From contig NZ_QWEK01000007.1 in NCBI RefSeq assembly GCF_009935845.1, positions 1 to 64,000 on the forward strand: a stretch of 64,000 nucleotides of DNA. The letters run 5' to 3'. The stretch is from Pseudoflavonifractor sp. 524-17. GTDB lineage: Bacteria; Bacillota; Clostridia; Oscillospirales; Oscillospiraceae. Under the pieces are notes generated by a model that did no database searches, had not been told where the DNA came from, and saw nothing but the letters and a program-made list of their open reading frames with translations. Position numbers and translations under genes: made by a program. Positions within the stretch are counted from its first letter, which is position 1. Each line of letters begins with the position of its first letter. Shown one piece after another: positions 52,045-61,844 of the stretch.

Positions 52045-52557
52045 ATGACCGACGAGGCGTTCCGGCAGGCGGCAGAGACCTACGCGGACACCATCTACCG
52101 GGTTGCGCTCCACGCACTGAACAACCGGGCGGACGCGGAGGATGTGATGCAGACCGTCCTGCTGAAGCTCTACCAGCGGGAGGAACCGTTTGAGAGCGAG
52201 GCCCACAGGAAGCACTGGCTTGTGCGTCTGGCGGTGAATGAGAGCAGGAGCATCCTGCGCTCGGTTTGGCGCCGCCGGCGGACCGATCTGGAGGAACTGC
52301 AAAATACCCCCGCGCCGCCGGACCGGGCAGAGACGGAGCTGCTCCAGGCTGTCATGGCGCTGAAGCCCAGGTATCGCCTGACCGTCTATCTCTACTACTA
52401 CGAGGGCTGTTCGGTGAAGGAGGCGGCCCAGGCTCTGGGGGCCAAGCCGTCCACCGTGCAGACCTGGCTCCAGCGGGCCAGGGCCCAGCTTCGCGCCGCT
52501 CTGAGCGAGGAAGAAGAGGAGGGACATGGGTATGTTCAATCCCAAATTGTATTGTGA
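52045..52557 (+). CDS. ECF-type RNA polymerase sigma factor (second)
   Basis: A 170-residue sigma factor. Region 2 at about 8-75 (DTIYRVALHALNNRADAEDVMQTVLLKLY); region 4 at about 105-155 with HTH CSVKEAAQALGAKPSTVQTWLQRARAQLR. GGGGGAACACCCC precedes the start at 52045. It overlaps the following gene by 32 bases, so sigma and putative anti-sigma are translationally coupled. It is not closely similar to the first ECF sigma at 12048. Confidence 0.88.
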   Translation: MTDEAFRQAAETYADTIYRVALHALNNRADAEDVMQTVLLKLYQREEPFESEAHRKHWLVRLAVNESRSILRSVWRRRRTDLEELQNTPAPPDRAETELLQAVMALKPRYRLTVYLYYYEGCSVKEAAQALGAKPSTVQTWLQRARAQLRAALSEEEEEGHGYVQSQIVL

Positions 52558-53131
52558 ACTGTGCGAGACGTTGACCGCGTCTCAGGAGAAAGTACAGGAG
52601 GTTATTCAGATGACGCAGCAGAAAAAGAGAAGCAGACGCCCTGTCCGGGTGCTGGCGGTTGCCGCCGCGGCTACAGCGGCGCTGGCTGTAGGCGCCAGCG
52701 CCGCAGGGAGAGAGGCGGTGCAGGAGCTCTTTGTCACGTGGAACTCCATCTTTGTGACGGGAGAGTGTACACAGGGCTCCTTTGCCGCTGTCTCGCTGCC
52801 GTCCGTTCACGTAGAGGAGCGGGAGGGCCGAGCAATCCTCGTCCTGGAGGGGGAGGAGACCGACATCACCGATGCCCTGGAGGCCGAGGGCGCGTACACC
52901 TGCCGCCTGGACAAGGAGGACAGCTTCTTTGAGGTGACAGTAGACCGGGAAAAGGCCGTCCACGTGGCGGGCTATGACGAAGAGGGACAGCTCCTCTTCA
53001 GCGTCCAGACCGAGCCCGGCGGGGCGGAGGGCAGCGCGGTGTATACCGTTACCGGCGAAGAGGACGGAGACGGCGGGTTCAGGACTATCACCGTAACCGC
53101 TGCGGAGGACGGTATGGTAATAGACCGGTAA
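52526..53131 (+). CDS. Putative anti-sigma factor, membrane protein
   Basis: A 201-residue protein. A short cytoplasmic region (residues 1-38, with C10 and C13 in LYCELCET), a transmembrane helix (about 40-60, VLAVAAAATAALAVGASA) and an extracytoplasmic beta-rich domain. Overlap with the sigma gene and this layout fit an anti-sigma factor of the DUF4179 kind; the CxxC could make it redox- or zinc-sensitive. Function is inferred. GGAGG precedes ATG 52526; ATG 52532 is an alternative. Confidence 0.75.
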   Translation: MGMFNPKLYCELCETLTASQEKVQEVIQMTQQKKRSRRPVRVLAVAAAATAALAVGASAAGREAVQELFVTWNSIFVTGECTQGSFAAVSLPSVHVEEREGRAILVLEGEETDITDALEAEGAYTCRLDKEDSFFEVTVDREKAVHVAGYDEEGQLLFSVQTEPGGAEGSAVYTVTGEEDGDGGFRTITVTAAEDGMVIDR

Positions 53132-53152
53132 AACGCCGCAGGAAGACAGTAT

Positions 53153-53360
53153 CCCCCAGGCTGTCGAAACAGTATTTTCGACAGCCTGGGGGCAGTTTTC
53201 AGAACTTCGAAACGTTCTGAAAACTGGTTTTCCTGGACACGAACGGCCCAGGCCACCCTCTCTTGCCCCTTCGGGGCAATTCACCTTGGGGGAACCCTGA
53301 CGGTTCCCTTTCACACTATCCTTCCCGCCGAAACCTTCACATTTTGCGTTTTTTGACACT
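53153..53360. repeat. Dispersed repeat, copy B
   Basis: Same module order as copy A at 7000: hairpin 53153-53168/53177-53192, a second hairpin 53193-53205/53214-53226, hairpin GGGAACC 53290-53296 with GGTTCCC 53302-53308, then the tail ACACTA-CC-TCCC-CCGAA-CCTTC-CA and a T-run with GACAC. The first hairpin also terminates the anti-sigma gene. It marks the right edge of the GC-rich backbone before the AT-rich cassette. The gap 53132-53640 contains repeats, two more hairpins and a promoter, but no gene. Confidence 0.75.
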
Positions 53361-53391
53361 TTGGGGGCCGGTCCAAAGGACCGGCCCCCAA
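53361..53391. terminator. 14-bp GC-rich hairpin
   Basis: TTGGGGGCCGGTCC (53361-53374) is perfectly complementary to 53378-53391 with an AAA loop. Confidence 0.6.
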
Positions 53392-53466
53392 TTAGGTGGG
53401 TGTCCATAAAACAGGTTTAGACCGAAATTACAAAATGAGCATCTGTCATGTAGGGTTGGCCAAACG

Positions 53467-53507
53467 AAAAGCATGGTATCCGTTTATTAGGATATCATGC
53501 TTTTTTT
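53467..53507 (+). terminator. Terminator upstream of the AAA+ gene
   Basis: A 15-bp stem with one G-T pair (53467-53481 with 53490-53504) followed by a run of seven T. It insulates the AAA+/subtilase cassette from upstream transcription. Confidence 0.85.
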
Positions 53508-53576
53508 ATAGGATGGCTTTACTGAAAATACTTGGGGCAGGAAACTACAGTATCACAGCATCATTTTAACTTCTGT

Positions 53577-53621
53577 TTTTGTCCCATTATTATTGACTTT
53601 TGTCCCATTATATGATAATAT
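53577..53621 (+). promoter_or_regulatory. Promoter of the AAA+/subtilase cassette with direct repeats
   Basis: TTGACT (53593-53598), 17-base spacer, TAATAT (53616-53621). The 14-base sequence TTTTGTCCCATTAT occurs twice, at 53577-53590 and 53598-53611, exactly 21 bases apart (two helical turns), the second copy filling the spacer. A regulator binding both would block RNA polymerase. Confidence 0.7.
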
Positions 53622-53640
53622 ATTAATGGGGGTGGCTATT

Positions 53641-54678
53641 ATGAAAAAACAGAGCATAGTTAATCTGGTGAAATATCATGTTGAAAAGAATGACGAAGCA
53701 TTTATTTCTGAGGTTGCTAAAATCGCAAAGGACTTTGATGTGACAGGTGAAACTTCAATCTCTCAGTATTTAATGGAACTTGTCTCAAATGCTAACTTTT
53801 ACGTTCCACAATCAACTTATAAAAATCTTCGATTCTTGAGAAAAATTGAGTACTCTACAAAGCCATTGCTATTACCTAGTATTATTGAAGAAGATATCAT
53901 TGGGATTACCAAGGCCATAGGCAATAAGGCTGGTTTATCAAAGTTTTTATTTTATGGTGCTCCGGGTAGCGGAAAAACAGAATCTGCGTTTCAAATAGCA
54001 AGGCTTCTTAATAGAGATATCCTTTATGTAAGTTCAGAGCAGCTTATTGATAGCAGATTAGGCGAAACAGCAAAAAATGTTTCGTTGCTGTTTGATGAAA
54101 TTAATCACTTACCATACGGAAAAACTATTGTCCTATTTGACGAGATTGATTCACTAGTTCTTGACCGAGTTAACAGAAACGATTTACGAGAAATGGGCCG
54201 AGTTACATCAATTTTCCTCAAAGGATTGGATAGTCTTAACGAAAATATTACAATTATAGCAACAACAAATCTGTTTGAAAGTTTTGATAAAGCTTTGATT
54301 CGGCGATTTGATGCAATAGTATCGTTTGATCGTTATTCTAAAGAAGATTTAATTGAAATTGCGGATTCCATGTTATCAGCAAATTTAAAACGCTCAGCCG
54401 GTCTAAAGCGGGATATTAGATTATTTAACAAGATTCTCCGGAATTTGAGCGCATTGCCATATCCAGGAGACCTTAAACAGATCATAAAAACCTCTATTGC
54501 TTTTAGCGATGAATCAAATGAATATGATTACCTGCGAAAAATATATCTTGCGCTGAATGGTAACCCTAGGACAGTTGACATTCAAGAACTTAGTGATAAA
54601 GGATATACAACGAGGGAAATTGAGATACTTTCCAGAATCCCTAAAAGTAGTGTGTCCAGAAAGTTGAGGGAGAACTAA
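53641..54678 (+). CDS. AAA+ ATPase of a two-gene protease cassette
   Basis: A 345-residue AAA+ ATPase. Walker A GAPGSGKT at 106-113, Walker B VLFDEID at 164-170, sensor-1 ATTN at 207-210, and arginine-finger RRF at 221-223. The C-terminal lid spans about 235-310, and the last 25 residues form an HTH-like helix pair (YTTREIEILSRIPKSSVSRKL). The DNA is AT-rich, unlike the flanks. The stop is directly followed by the subtilase ATG, so both are made together. GGGGGTGG sets the start at 53641. Confidence 0.88.
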   Translation: MKKQSIVNLVKYHVEKNDEAFISEVAKIAKDFDVTGETSISQYLMELVSNANFYVPQSTYKNLRFLRKIEYSTKPLLLPSIIEEDIIGITKAIGNKAGLSKFLFYGAPGSGKTESAFQIARLLNRDILYVSSEQLIDSRLGETAKNVSLLFDEINHLPYGKTIVLFDEIDSLVLDRVNRNDLREMGRVTSIFLKGLDSLNENITIIATTNLFESFDKALIRRFDAIVSFDRYSKEDLIEIADSMLSANLKRSAGLKRDIRLFNKILRNLSALPYPGDLKQIIKTSIAFSDESNEYDYLRKIYLALNGNPRTVDIQELSDKGYTTREIEILSRIPKSSVSRKLREN

Positions 54679-56931
54679 ATGAATCCTCTATTACAAGTGA
54701 AATTGCGCTTTTCTAATGAGCCGAATACACAGAGACCCAATTCCAGAAATCTACGATCTACTGCGGAGACATCAACCGAAAAAATAGATGCTTTAATTGA
54801 AAATCTAAGGGCTGTTTTGAGGTATTATCGGAATACGCCTAAAATATTGAACAATATCCTAATTGATGTCAATTACAATGACATTATTGCAAAATCAAAC
54901 AGAATACAAAGGCTACTCAAGCCTATGCGGAAGAAACCAAATGATTTGGTTGTTGGTGCTAGGTTTTCTGACGCCCCTGACGGTGAGGAAACCCATATTA
55001 TTACATACTATGTTGATATTGGAACCGTAGAAAACACTATTCGAGAATTAGAAATCTCCAGAACCTTTCTTTCCGATAGGCTAAACGGAAAAGCCACTGC
55101 AAAAAATTTCAAAAAGCCAGGATGTGATATTCAATACGGAGGATATGGCCTTAAAGAGGATGAGTTGAGAAATGTTATCATCGATTGTTCAGTTGTCAAA
55201 TCGTTCTCCGTTCCTAGTATAACAACTGTCCCTGATAAAGAGTCTTTTCTAGTGACTTTTTTCAAAACTGAGTTGCCTCTGTCAAATCTTTTAGAGAAGT
55301 TGGAAATAGATGATATCAAGTATCGATACTTTTTTTACGGTGATGATACAATTTCGGTAACAAAGGATTTATATGATCTTCTAAGTGATAAGGTTCCTTA
55401 TTTGATCTCGATGGTATCATCTGATCTCTCAAAAGTTACAATAGACGAAATCGAGAAGGAACATATCCGTGAACAAATCTATATTCCGGATCCGACTAAT
55501 GAGCCTACGATTGGCGTTATCGACACTCTTTTCGATGAGACTGTTTACTTTGCAAAGTGGGTAGAAAATACCGATTATCTTGATGATATAGAACGGATGG
55601 TAAATCGAGATGCCCGTAGAGAACATGGGACAGAAGTGACTTCAATAATTGTTGACGGGCCAAGGCTCAATCCGTGGTTAGATGATGGATGTGGAAGATT
55701 TAGAGTAAGGCACTTTGGGGTGTGCGCCGAAAAAATATCCACAGCACGTCTTGTTAGAAAGATTAGGGAAATAGTTATTCAAAATCCTGACATTCATGTA
55801 TGGAATCTCTCTCTCGGGACTGATGACGAAGTATCTCGAAATTTTATTTCATATGACGCAGCCATGCTGGATGAATTACAAGCACAGCGCAATATAATCT
55901 TTGTAGTCTCTGGCACAAATGATAATCGAGAAGAGCGCCAAAGCATACTAAAAGTTGGTTCCCCAGCCGACTCTCTAAATTCTGTTGTAGTTAATTCTGT
56001 TAGACGTACTGGACAACCGGCTTCCTATTCTCGAAAAGGAAATATCCTTTCTTTTTATAACAAACCAGATGTTGCTTATTACGGCGGAGATTATGATGAT
56101 AGAATTATTGCGTACTCCCCCGAAACTGGTGAAGAAAGCGTTTATGGAACTTCCTTTGCAGCGCCGTGGATTAGTAGAAAGCTATGCTATTTAATTGATA
56201 TTATGGGGATTCCAAGGGAAGTCGCCAAAGCATTGATAATTGATTCCGCAGCTGGATGGGAATATAAACAATCCACTTATAAGCAGAAAGACATTATGGG
56301 CTATGGTGTAGTCCCAATAGACATAAGCAAGGTGCTTACAAGCGACAGTGAGGAAATAAAGTTTATTGTATATGGGACATCGCAGTCGTATAGAACTACC
56401 AACTATGCCATACCTGTTCCGAGGGACAAGGATAATAAATATCCGTACATAGCCCGTGCAACTTTGTGTTATTTCCCTGAATGCTCTAGGTTTCAAGGCG
56501 TAGATTATACTGACAGAGAGCTTTCTTTAAAATTCGGACGCATAAATGGTAAGGATGGGATTGATGACATCAATGACAACATCCAAGACGAAGATGGAGC
56601 ACATATTGATGAGCGAAAATCCAGAAAAGAATTTAGAAAATGGGAAAACACGAAATTCATTTCTAAAATCCTCAAAAACAATCGTCCTATTATGTCATAT
56701 GGGGACAGATTATGGGGAATGACGATAACATCTAAAGAACGATTAACCACAAGAACCAGGAAAGGATTAAATTTTGGCGTTGTGGTAACTTTGAGAGAAA
56801 TTAATGGCCAAAATAGAATTCAAGATTTTGTAAGAGCATGTACTTTAAGAGGGTGGATAGTCACTGAGCTTGATGTTCAGAATCAGATTGAAATCTATAA
56901 TGCAAATCAAGAAGATGTTCAATTTGAATAA
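54679..56931 (+). CDS. S8-family (subtilisin-like) peptidase, AAA+ partner
   Basis: A 750-residue cytoplasmic protein with no signal peptide. The catalytic triad is D282 (GVIDT), H316 (EHGTEV) and S492 (YGTSFAAPW), with oxyanion asparagine N414 in SGTND. The 270-residue N-terminal part and 250-residue C-terminal part have no recognised domain and may hold sensing or substrate-binding functions. Adjacent AAA+ ATPase and subtilase pairs recur in bacterial accessory regions and are suspected anti-phage systems; function here is inferred. Terminator 56964 ends the transcript. Confidence 0.88.
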   Translation: MNPLLQVKLRFSNEPNTQRPNSRNLRSTAETSTEKIDALIENLRAVLRYYRNTPKILNNILIDVNYNDIIAKSNRIQRLLKPMRKKPNDLVVGARFSDAPDGEETHIITYYVDIGTVENTIRELEISRTFLSDRLNGKATAKNFKKPGCDIQYGGYGLKEDELRNVIIDCSVVKSFSVPSITTVPDKESFLVTFFKTELPLSNLLEKLEIDDIKYRYFFYGDDTISVTKDLYDLLSDKVPYLISMVSSDLSKVTIDEIEKEHIREQIYIPDPTNEPTIGVIDTLFDETVYFAKWVENTDYLDDIERMVNRDARREHGTEVTSIIVDGPRLNPWLDDGCGRFRVRHFGVCAEKISTARLVRKIREIVIQNPDIHVWNLSLGTDDEVSRNFISYDAAMLDELQAQRNIIFVVSGTNDNREERQSILKVGSPADSLNSVVVNSVRRTGQPASYSRKGNILSFYNKPDVAYYGGDYDDRIIAYSPETGEESVYGTSFAAPWISRKLCYLIDIMGIPREVAKALIIDSAAGWEYKQSTYKQKDIMGYGVVPIDISKVLTSDSEEIKFIVYGTSQSYRTTNYAIPVPRDKDNKYPYIARATLCYFPECSRFQGVDYTDRELSLKFGRINGKDGIDDINDNIQDEDGAHIDERKSRKEFRKWENTKFISKILKNNRPIMSYGDRLWGMTITSKERLTTRTRKGLNFGVVVTLREINGQNRIQDFVRACTLRGWIVTELDVQNQIEIYNANQEDVQFE

Positions 56932-56963
56932 CGCGAAAAGATATTACTAATTGTAAATAAGCT

Positions 56964-57000
56964 AAAAGCAGGTATATCGTTGGAGATATACCTGCTTTTA
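56964..57000. terminator. Bidirectional terminator
   Basis: A 15-bp perfect stem (about 56964-56978 with 56985-56999), AAAA before and TTTT at its end, separating the subtilase from the convergent XRE gene. Confidence 0.85.
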
Positions 57001-57819
57001 CTATTTTCGCCTTTTGCCCCGCTGATTGCCTTGCCGAATCTTCAACTTCTTGGACTTCTGTAATATTCCTATCAGCGTAACAAATTCCTCTTTTGTAATG
57101 GCATCATAGTCAATGCCCAGCCCTGCAAGATAAACTCTGGCCTGTTTCTCCTGCGGACTGCCCTCATAGCTCATAGCAGTCTGTAAATATTCGCTGACAG
57201 CTTCGGCGGAAGATTCCCCATCTGCGGTAGTGGCATCCTGCTTGTGGGCTTCTCTGATGTCCGATAGAATACCTATCAGATCATCAGATAGCACCTGCTT
57301 GAAATACTCAACCGTTTGTATTTGGGCAAGAGCCAGCGTTCGTGTATGCAAATCCCCATCCTCCACGGCATACTGCTGAATGACTTGCCGGCGCACCGCC
57401 TCAAGCATGGCGTTCATATCATTGATCCTGCCATCGGCAATCCGGTCAACATAGACCTCAGCATCGACCATTAACTGCTGGAATTTGTCATGCACCAGCA
57501 ACTCAGACAGCAGCCGCTTATTATATTTCCCATCCCGTATCGCATCTACCGCATCATCCCGCAGATGCAGGGCTTGAAGCTCTGCGTTTGCGGGATTTTT
57601 GTTTTCTGTCAAACCCAGCAGATAGTCTGTAGACACGCCATAGAACTTCGCCAGCGTCACAATGGCAAAGGGGCTTATATCCTTGAAATCCTCAGACTCA
57701 TATTTGCCGAGGGCTGATTTGGAAAGCCCTGTCTGCTCCGCAAGCTGTTCCAAACTCAGACCCCGGACAACGACCCGCAGGTCTTTCAAACGCTCCTGTA
57801 TTGTCAATTTCGCTTCCAT
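57001..57819 (-). CDS. XRE-family transcriptional regulator
   Basis: A 272-residue protein. Residues about 8-70 are an HTH domain (LSLEQLAEQTGLSKSALGKYE). The remaining 200 residues are helical with many charged residues and no known domain; the very basic C-terminus (RQGNQRGKRRK) may contact nucleic acid. GC content returns toward the backbone level. Long XRE proteins of this type accompany integrative elements in Clostridia; it may control the recombinase or defence genes nearby. Confidence 0.78.
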   Translation of the reverse strand: MEAKLTIQERLKDLRVVVRGLSLEQLAEQTGLSKSALGKYESEDFKDISPFAIVTLAKFYGVSTDYLLGLTENKNPANAELQALHLRDDAVDAIRDGKYNKRLLSELLVHDKFQQLMVDAEVYVDRIADGRINDMNAMLEAVRRQVIQQYAVEDGDLHTRTLALAQIQTVEYFKQVLSDDLIGILSDIREAHKQDATTADGESSAEAVSEYLQTAMSYEGSPQEKQARVYLAGLGIDYDAITKEEFVTLIGILQKSKKLKIRQGNQRGKRRK

Positions 57820-58382
57820 CGCCGCCTCCGTCCATAAGCGTGGAAATCACGCCGATTTGCCGCCCTTTTCCATCCTCTTGGATATACGGAAAGGGGCGTA
57901 TTTTTTCGCTACAATGTACCTGACACGCACTACTGAACCTTGAAAATTGCATGACCGTCCGAATGGGATATGCTTTCCGGCGAAGTGACGCCACGATATG
58001 AGCGCACCAAGGGGAGCGATACGCCGGGGTGAGATTCCCGGGCAGGAACGACATTCGGGGAGAACGGCACCCAAAATTATGGTTTGGATTCAAGCCTTGT
58101 GAAATCTGCAAACAATCGGCTGTTTGTGTGCCTGTATCTACATCAAAGAGCATTGCGCTCAATGGTGAATGTGGTATGCTGTCCAGCAATCCTTTTCTCC
58201 AATCAACGGAAAAGTGTGCTTGTTGGCAAAGTCGGTTGGTCGCCTATGCGGACAGGACATCATAGACGAAAATCTGAGCCAACGCCCCAATCCCAACAAA
58301 CAACGCTCTATGGCGAATAGGCATCGCACATTTGCGTATCTATTATACCACAGAGCGAACCAAAAGAGAGGGAAAATTTCAC
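57820..58382. other. 563-bp intergenic leader without a gene
   Basis: No ORF here has a ribosome site or a recognisable product. A weak promoter-like pair TTGCGC (58153-58158), 16 bases, TATGCT (58175-58180) points to the small gene at 58383. The rest shows no repeat I can support. Confidence 0.5.
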
Positions 58383-58613
58383 ATGAACATGAAAAAAGCA
58401 GAAGCCTATCGAAATGAGATCAAATCCTATATTGTCCGGGCGGGCATGACCATGGCGGAGGTGGTGGACTATCTGGCGGATGAGTACGGCTGGAGCGCCA
58501 GCGTTCCCAACCTGTCTGGTAAACTGCGGCGCGGTTCCCTCCGCTACGGCGAGGCTGTGGAGTTGGCCAATGCACTGGGCTATGATATCGTCTGGAAAAA
58601 GCATGAACGGTAA
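58383..58613 (+). CDS. Small HTH-like protein (DUF6471-type)
   Basis: A 76-residue protein: KKAEAYRNEIKSYIVRAGMTMAEVVDYLADEYGWSASVPNLSGKLRRGSLRYGEAVELANALGYDI. The helix pattern and NLSGKLRRGS segment resemble DUF6471/XRE-like minimal DNA-binding proteins found in Clostridia mobile elements. The family name is tentative. GAGGG ten bases upstream sets the start. It lies immediately before the hairpin array (2-base gap), an intriguing candidate for binding it. Confidence 0.68.
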   Translation: MNMKKAEAYRNEIKSYIVRAGMTMAEVVDYLADEYGWSASVPNLSGKLRRGSLRYGEAVELANALGYDIVWKKHER

Positions 58614-58615
58614 TT

Positions 58616-59724
<1,109 letters not shown>

Positions 59725-59768
59725 ATGGGTGTTTTAGCGGAAAGGTGTAGTTTTCCGTAAACGCCCAT
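59725..59768 (+). terminator. Terminator-like hairpin after the recombinase
   Basis: ATGGGTGTTT...CGGAAA pairs with TTTTCCG...AAACGCCCAT (59725-59768, small bulges), followed by TTTTCTT. Confidence 0.65.
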
Positions 59769-59915
59769 TTTCTTGCTCATTCAAAGTATACCACGGTATT
59801 TATAAATTTTCCATAGCTATTTTGTGATTTCCTTTGCTGGACAGCAAACAAAAACCTGGCACCTTCACGGCTACGGAAAACTACACCATTCCGCAGGCCC
59901 AAAAGGAGGGGCGGA

Positions 59916-61844
59916 ATGATACTCAACATCCAGGACGACATTCTGAAACTCCACTCTATGGGCCTTTTGGACAAGCTGCTGCTGGACAAGAGCACCGGAA
60001 AACACATCATGTGGGCTACGGACGCCTATTCCTCCCTCGGTTCACGGTACAGTCGGAATGAGGAAATCACATCGGAGTTGATTACCGGCCCCAACGCCAG
60101 CGTCATCAAGACCCGCGCCCGGAAAGAGATGGAGCAGCAGTCCAGCCGTACCCGGCAGCGTGGGGAAGTTTCCACTCCCCTGTGGGTTTGCCGGAAAATG
60201 TGCGACTACTCCGACGAGATGTGGGACAGCAAAGCCGGTTGGCAAAAGTATGTGGATGCCAGAGTGCTGGAAATCACCTGTGGGGAGGCCCCCTTTCTGG
60301 TGAGCCGGTACGACGCGGAAACCGGCGAGGCCATCCTTGTTCCAGACCGTATTGGCCTGCTGGACCGAAAGTTACGGGCGGTCAACGAAAATGTCCAAAC
60401 GGAGGAAGAGTGGCTGAAATGGGCGTTTTGGGCATTCTGGGCAACTTACGGCTATGAGTTCCAGGGCGACAATGTTTTGATTGCCCGTGTCAATCTGCTG
60501 ATGACCTTTGAGGAGTATCTACTGGACCGCTGGAAACGAAAACCGACAATTTCCGAATACGGGAAGCTCATCACAGTGATTGTTTGGAATATCTGGCAGA
60601 TGGACGGTTTGCAAGGAACGATTCCCTATGGGAGTGCCGAGGAGAAGTTCCGGCAATTTAACCTATTTGAATTTTTGGGCGAGATGCCCGAACCTGATAA
60701 AGAAAATAAACAGCCGCGCTGCCGGGTCTATAACTGGCTTGGCGGCGGGAGCGTTGAATATTCAGCTTTACCGATAAGGGGGAAACGGGCGATGAAGTTT
60801 GATTTTGTGATTGGAAACCCACCATATCAGGATGAAACTTTGGGTGAAAATAAGGGCTATGCGCCGCCAATTTATCACCTGTTTTTGGATGGAACTTATA
60901 AAGTCGCAGACAAAGTGGAGTTAATTCATCCTGCTCGTTTTCTCTTCAACGCTGGTTCTACCCCCAAAGCATGGAACCAGAAAATGCTTGCCGACCCTCA
61001 TCTGAAAGTAGTGCGCTATGAGCAAGATGCCAAAAAAATATTTTGTAATACAGAAATCATAGGCGGAATTGCAATCACATATTACGATAAAAATAGAGAT
61101 TTCGGATGTATTGGAACGTTTACCGCATTTAGAGAACTAAATACAATCATTCACAAAGTTCATCAATATCCGAAATTTAAGCCTCTAAGTAAAAGTGTCG
61201 TTACAAGCTATGCGTATCGCTTTACGGAAGATATGCACAAAGATTATCCTGAAGTTGTAGCACAGCTAAGCAAGGGTCATGCCTATGATTTGAAATCGAA
61301 CGTATTTGAACGAGCTACGCAAATTTTCTTTGACACAAGACCAAATGATAACTGTAACTATATTAGGATAATTGGCAGAGAAGGTGGGAAACGCACATAT
61401 AAATTTATTCGCTCAAATTATGTTAATCAAGTATCAAATTTGTTCAAATACAAAATCATTTTGTCCAAAGCAGATGGTGCATCTGGAACAATAGGCAATC
61501 CAATCCCTGCCCGAATAATGGGTTCTCCAAGTATTGAACCGCCGGGAACAGGTTCAACAGAGTCGTTTTTTAGTATTGGTGCTTTCGACACTCAGGATGA
61601 AGCTCAAGCTGCTTTGAAGTACATCAAGACAAAATTTGCAAGGACTATGCTTGGCGTCTTAAAAACCACACAAGACATAACGCCTCAGAAATGGGAACAC
61701 GTGCCGCTCCAAGACTTCACCCCCACCTCCGACATCGACTGGACCAAATCCATCCCCGAAATCGACCAACAGCTTTACAAAAAATATGATCTGGACGAAA
61801 CCGAAATCCAGTTCATCGAAACCCATGTGAAGGAGATGACATGA
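59916..61844 (+). CDS. Eco57I-type adenine DNA methyltransferase
   Basis: A 642-residue N6-adenine methylase. GEVSTPLWVCRKM (83-95) and LEITCGEAPFL (118-128) bind S-adenosylmethionine; catalytic NPPY is at 301-304 in VIGNPPYQD. The part after it (about 310-590) should include the target-recognition domain. That central part is AT-rich while both ends are GC-rich, a mosaic pattern. AGGAGG precedes the start. The stop overlaps the next gene (ATGATG), so methylase and helicase-nuclease form an operon. Confidence 0.88.
   Translation: MILNIQDDILKLHSMGLLDKLLLDKSTGKHIMWATDAYSSLGSRYSRNEEITSELITGPNASVIKTRARKEMEQQSSRTRQRGEVSTPLWVCRKMCDYSDEMWDSKAGWQKYVDARVLEITCGEAPFLVSRYDAETGEAILVPDRIGLLDRKLRAVNENVQTEEEWLKWAFWAFWATYGYEFQGDNVLIARVNLLMTFEEYLLDRWKRKPTISEYGKLITVIVWNIWQMDGLQGTIPYGSAEEKFRQFNLFEFLGEMPEPDKENKQPRCRVYNWLGGGSVEYSALPIRGKRAMKFDFVIGNPPYQDETLGENKGYAPPIYHLFLDGTYKVADKVELIHPARFLFNAGSTPKAWNQKMLADPHLKVVRYEQDAKKIFCNTEIIGGIAITYYDKNRDFGCIGTFTAFRELNTIIHKVHQYPKFKPLSKSVVTSYAYRFTEDMHKDYPEVVAQLSKGHAYDLKSNVFERATQIFFDTRPNDNCNYIRIIGREGGKRTYKFIRSNYVNQVSNLFKYKIILSKADGASGTIGNPIPARIMGSPSIEPPGTGSTESFFSIGAFDTQDEAQAALKYIKTKFARTMLGVLKTTQDITPQKWEHVPLQDFTPTSDIDWTKSIPEIDQQLYKKYDLDETEIQFIETHVKEMT

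Noticed and set aside
57847-58320. Short ORFs in the leader upstream of the small HTH-like gene
   Set aside because: No ribosome site, mutually overlapping frames and no recognisable sequence.
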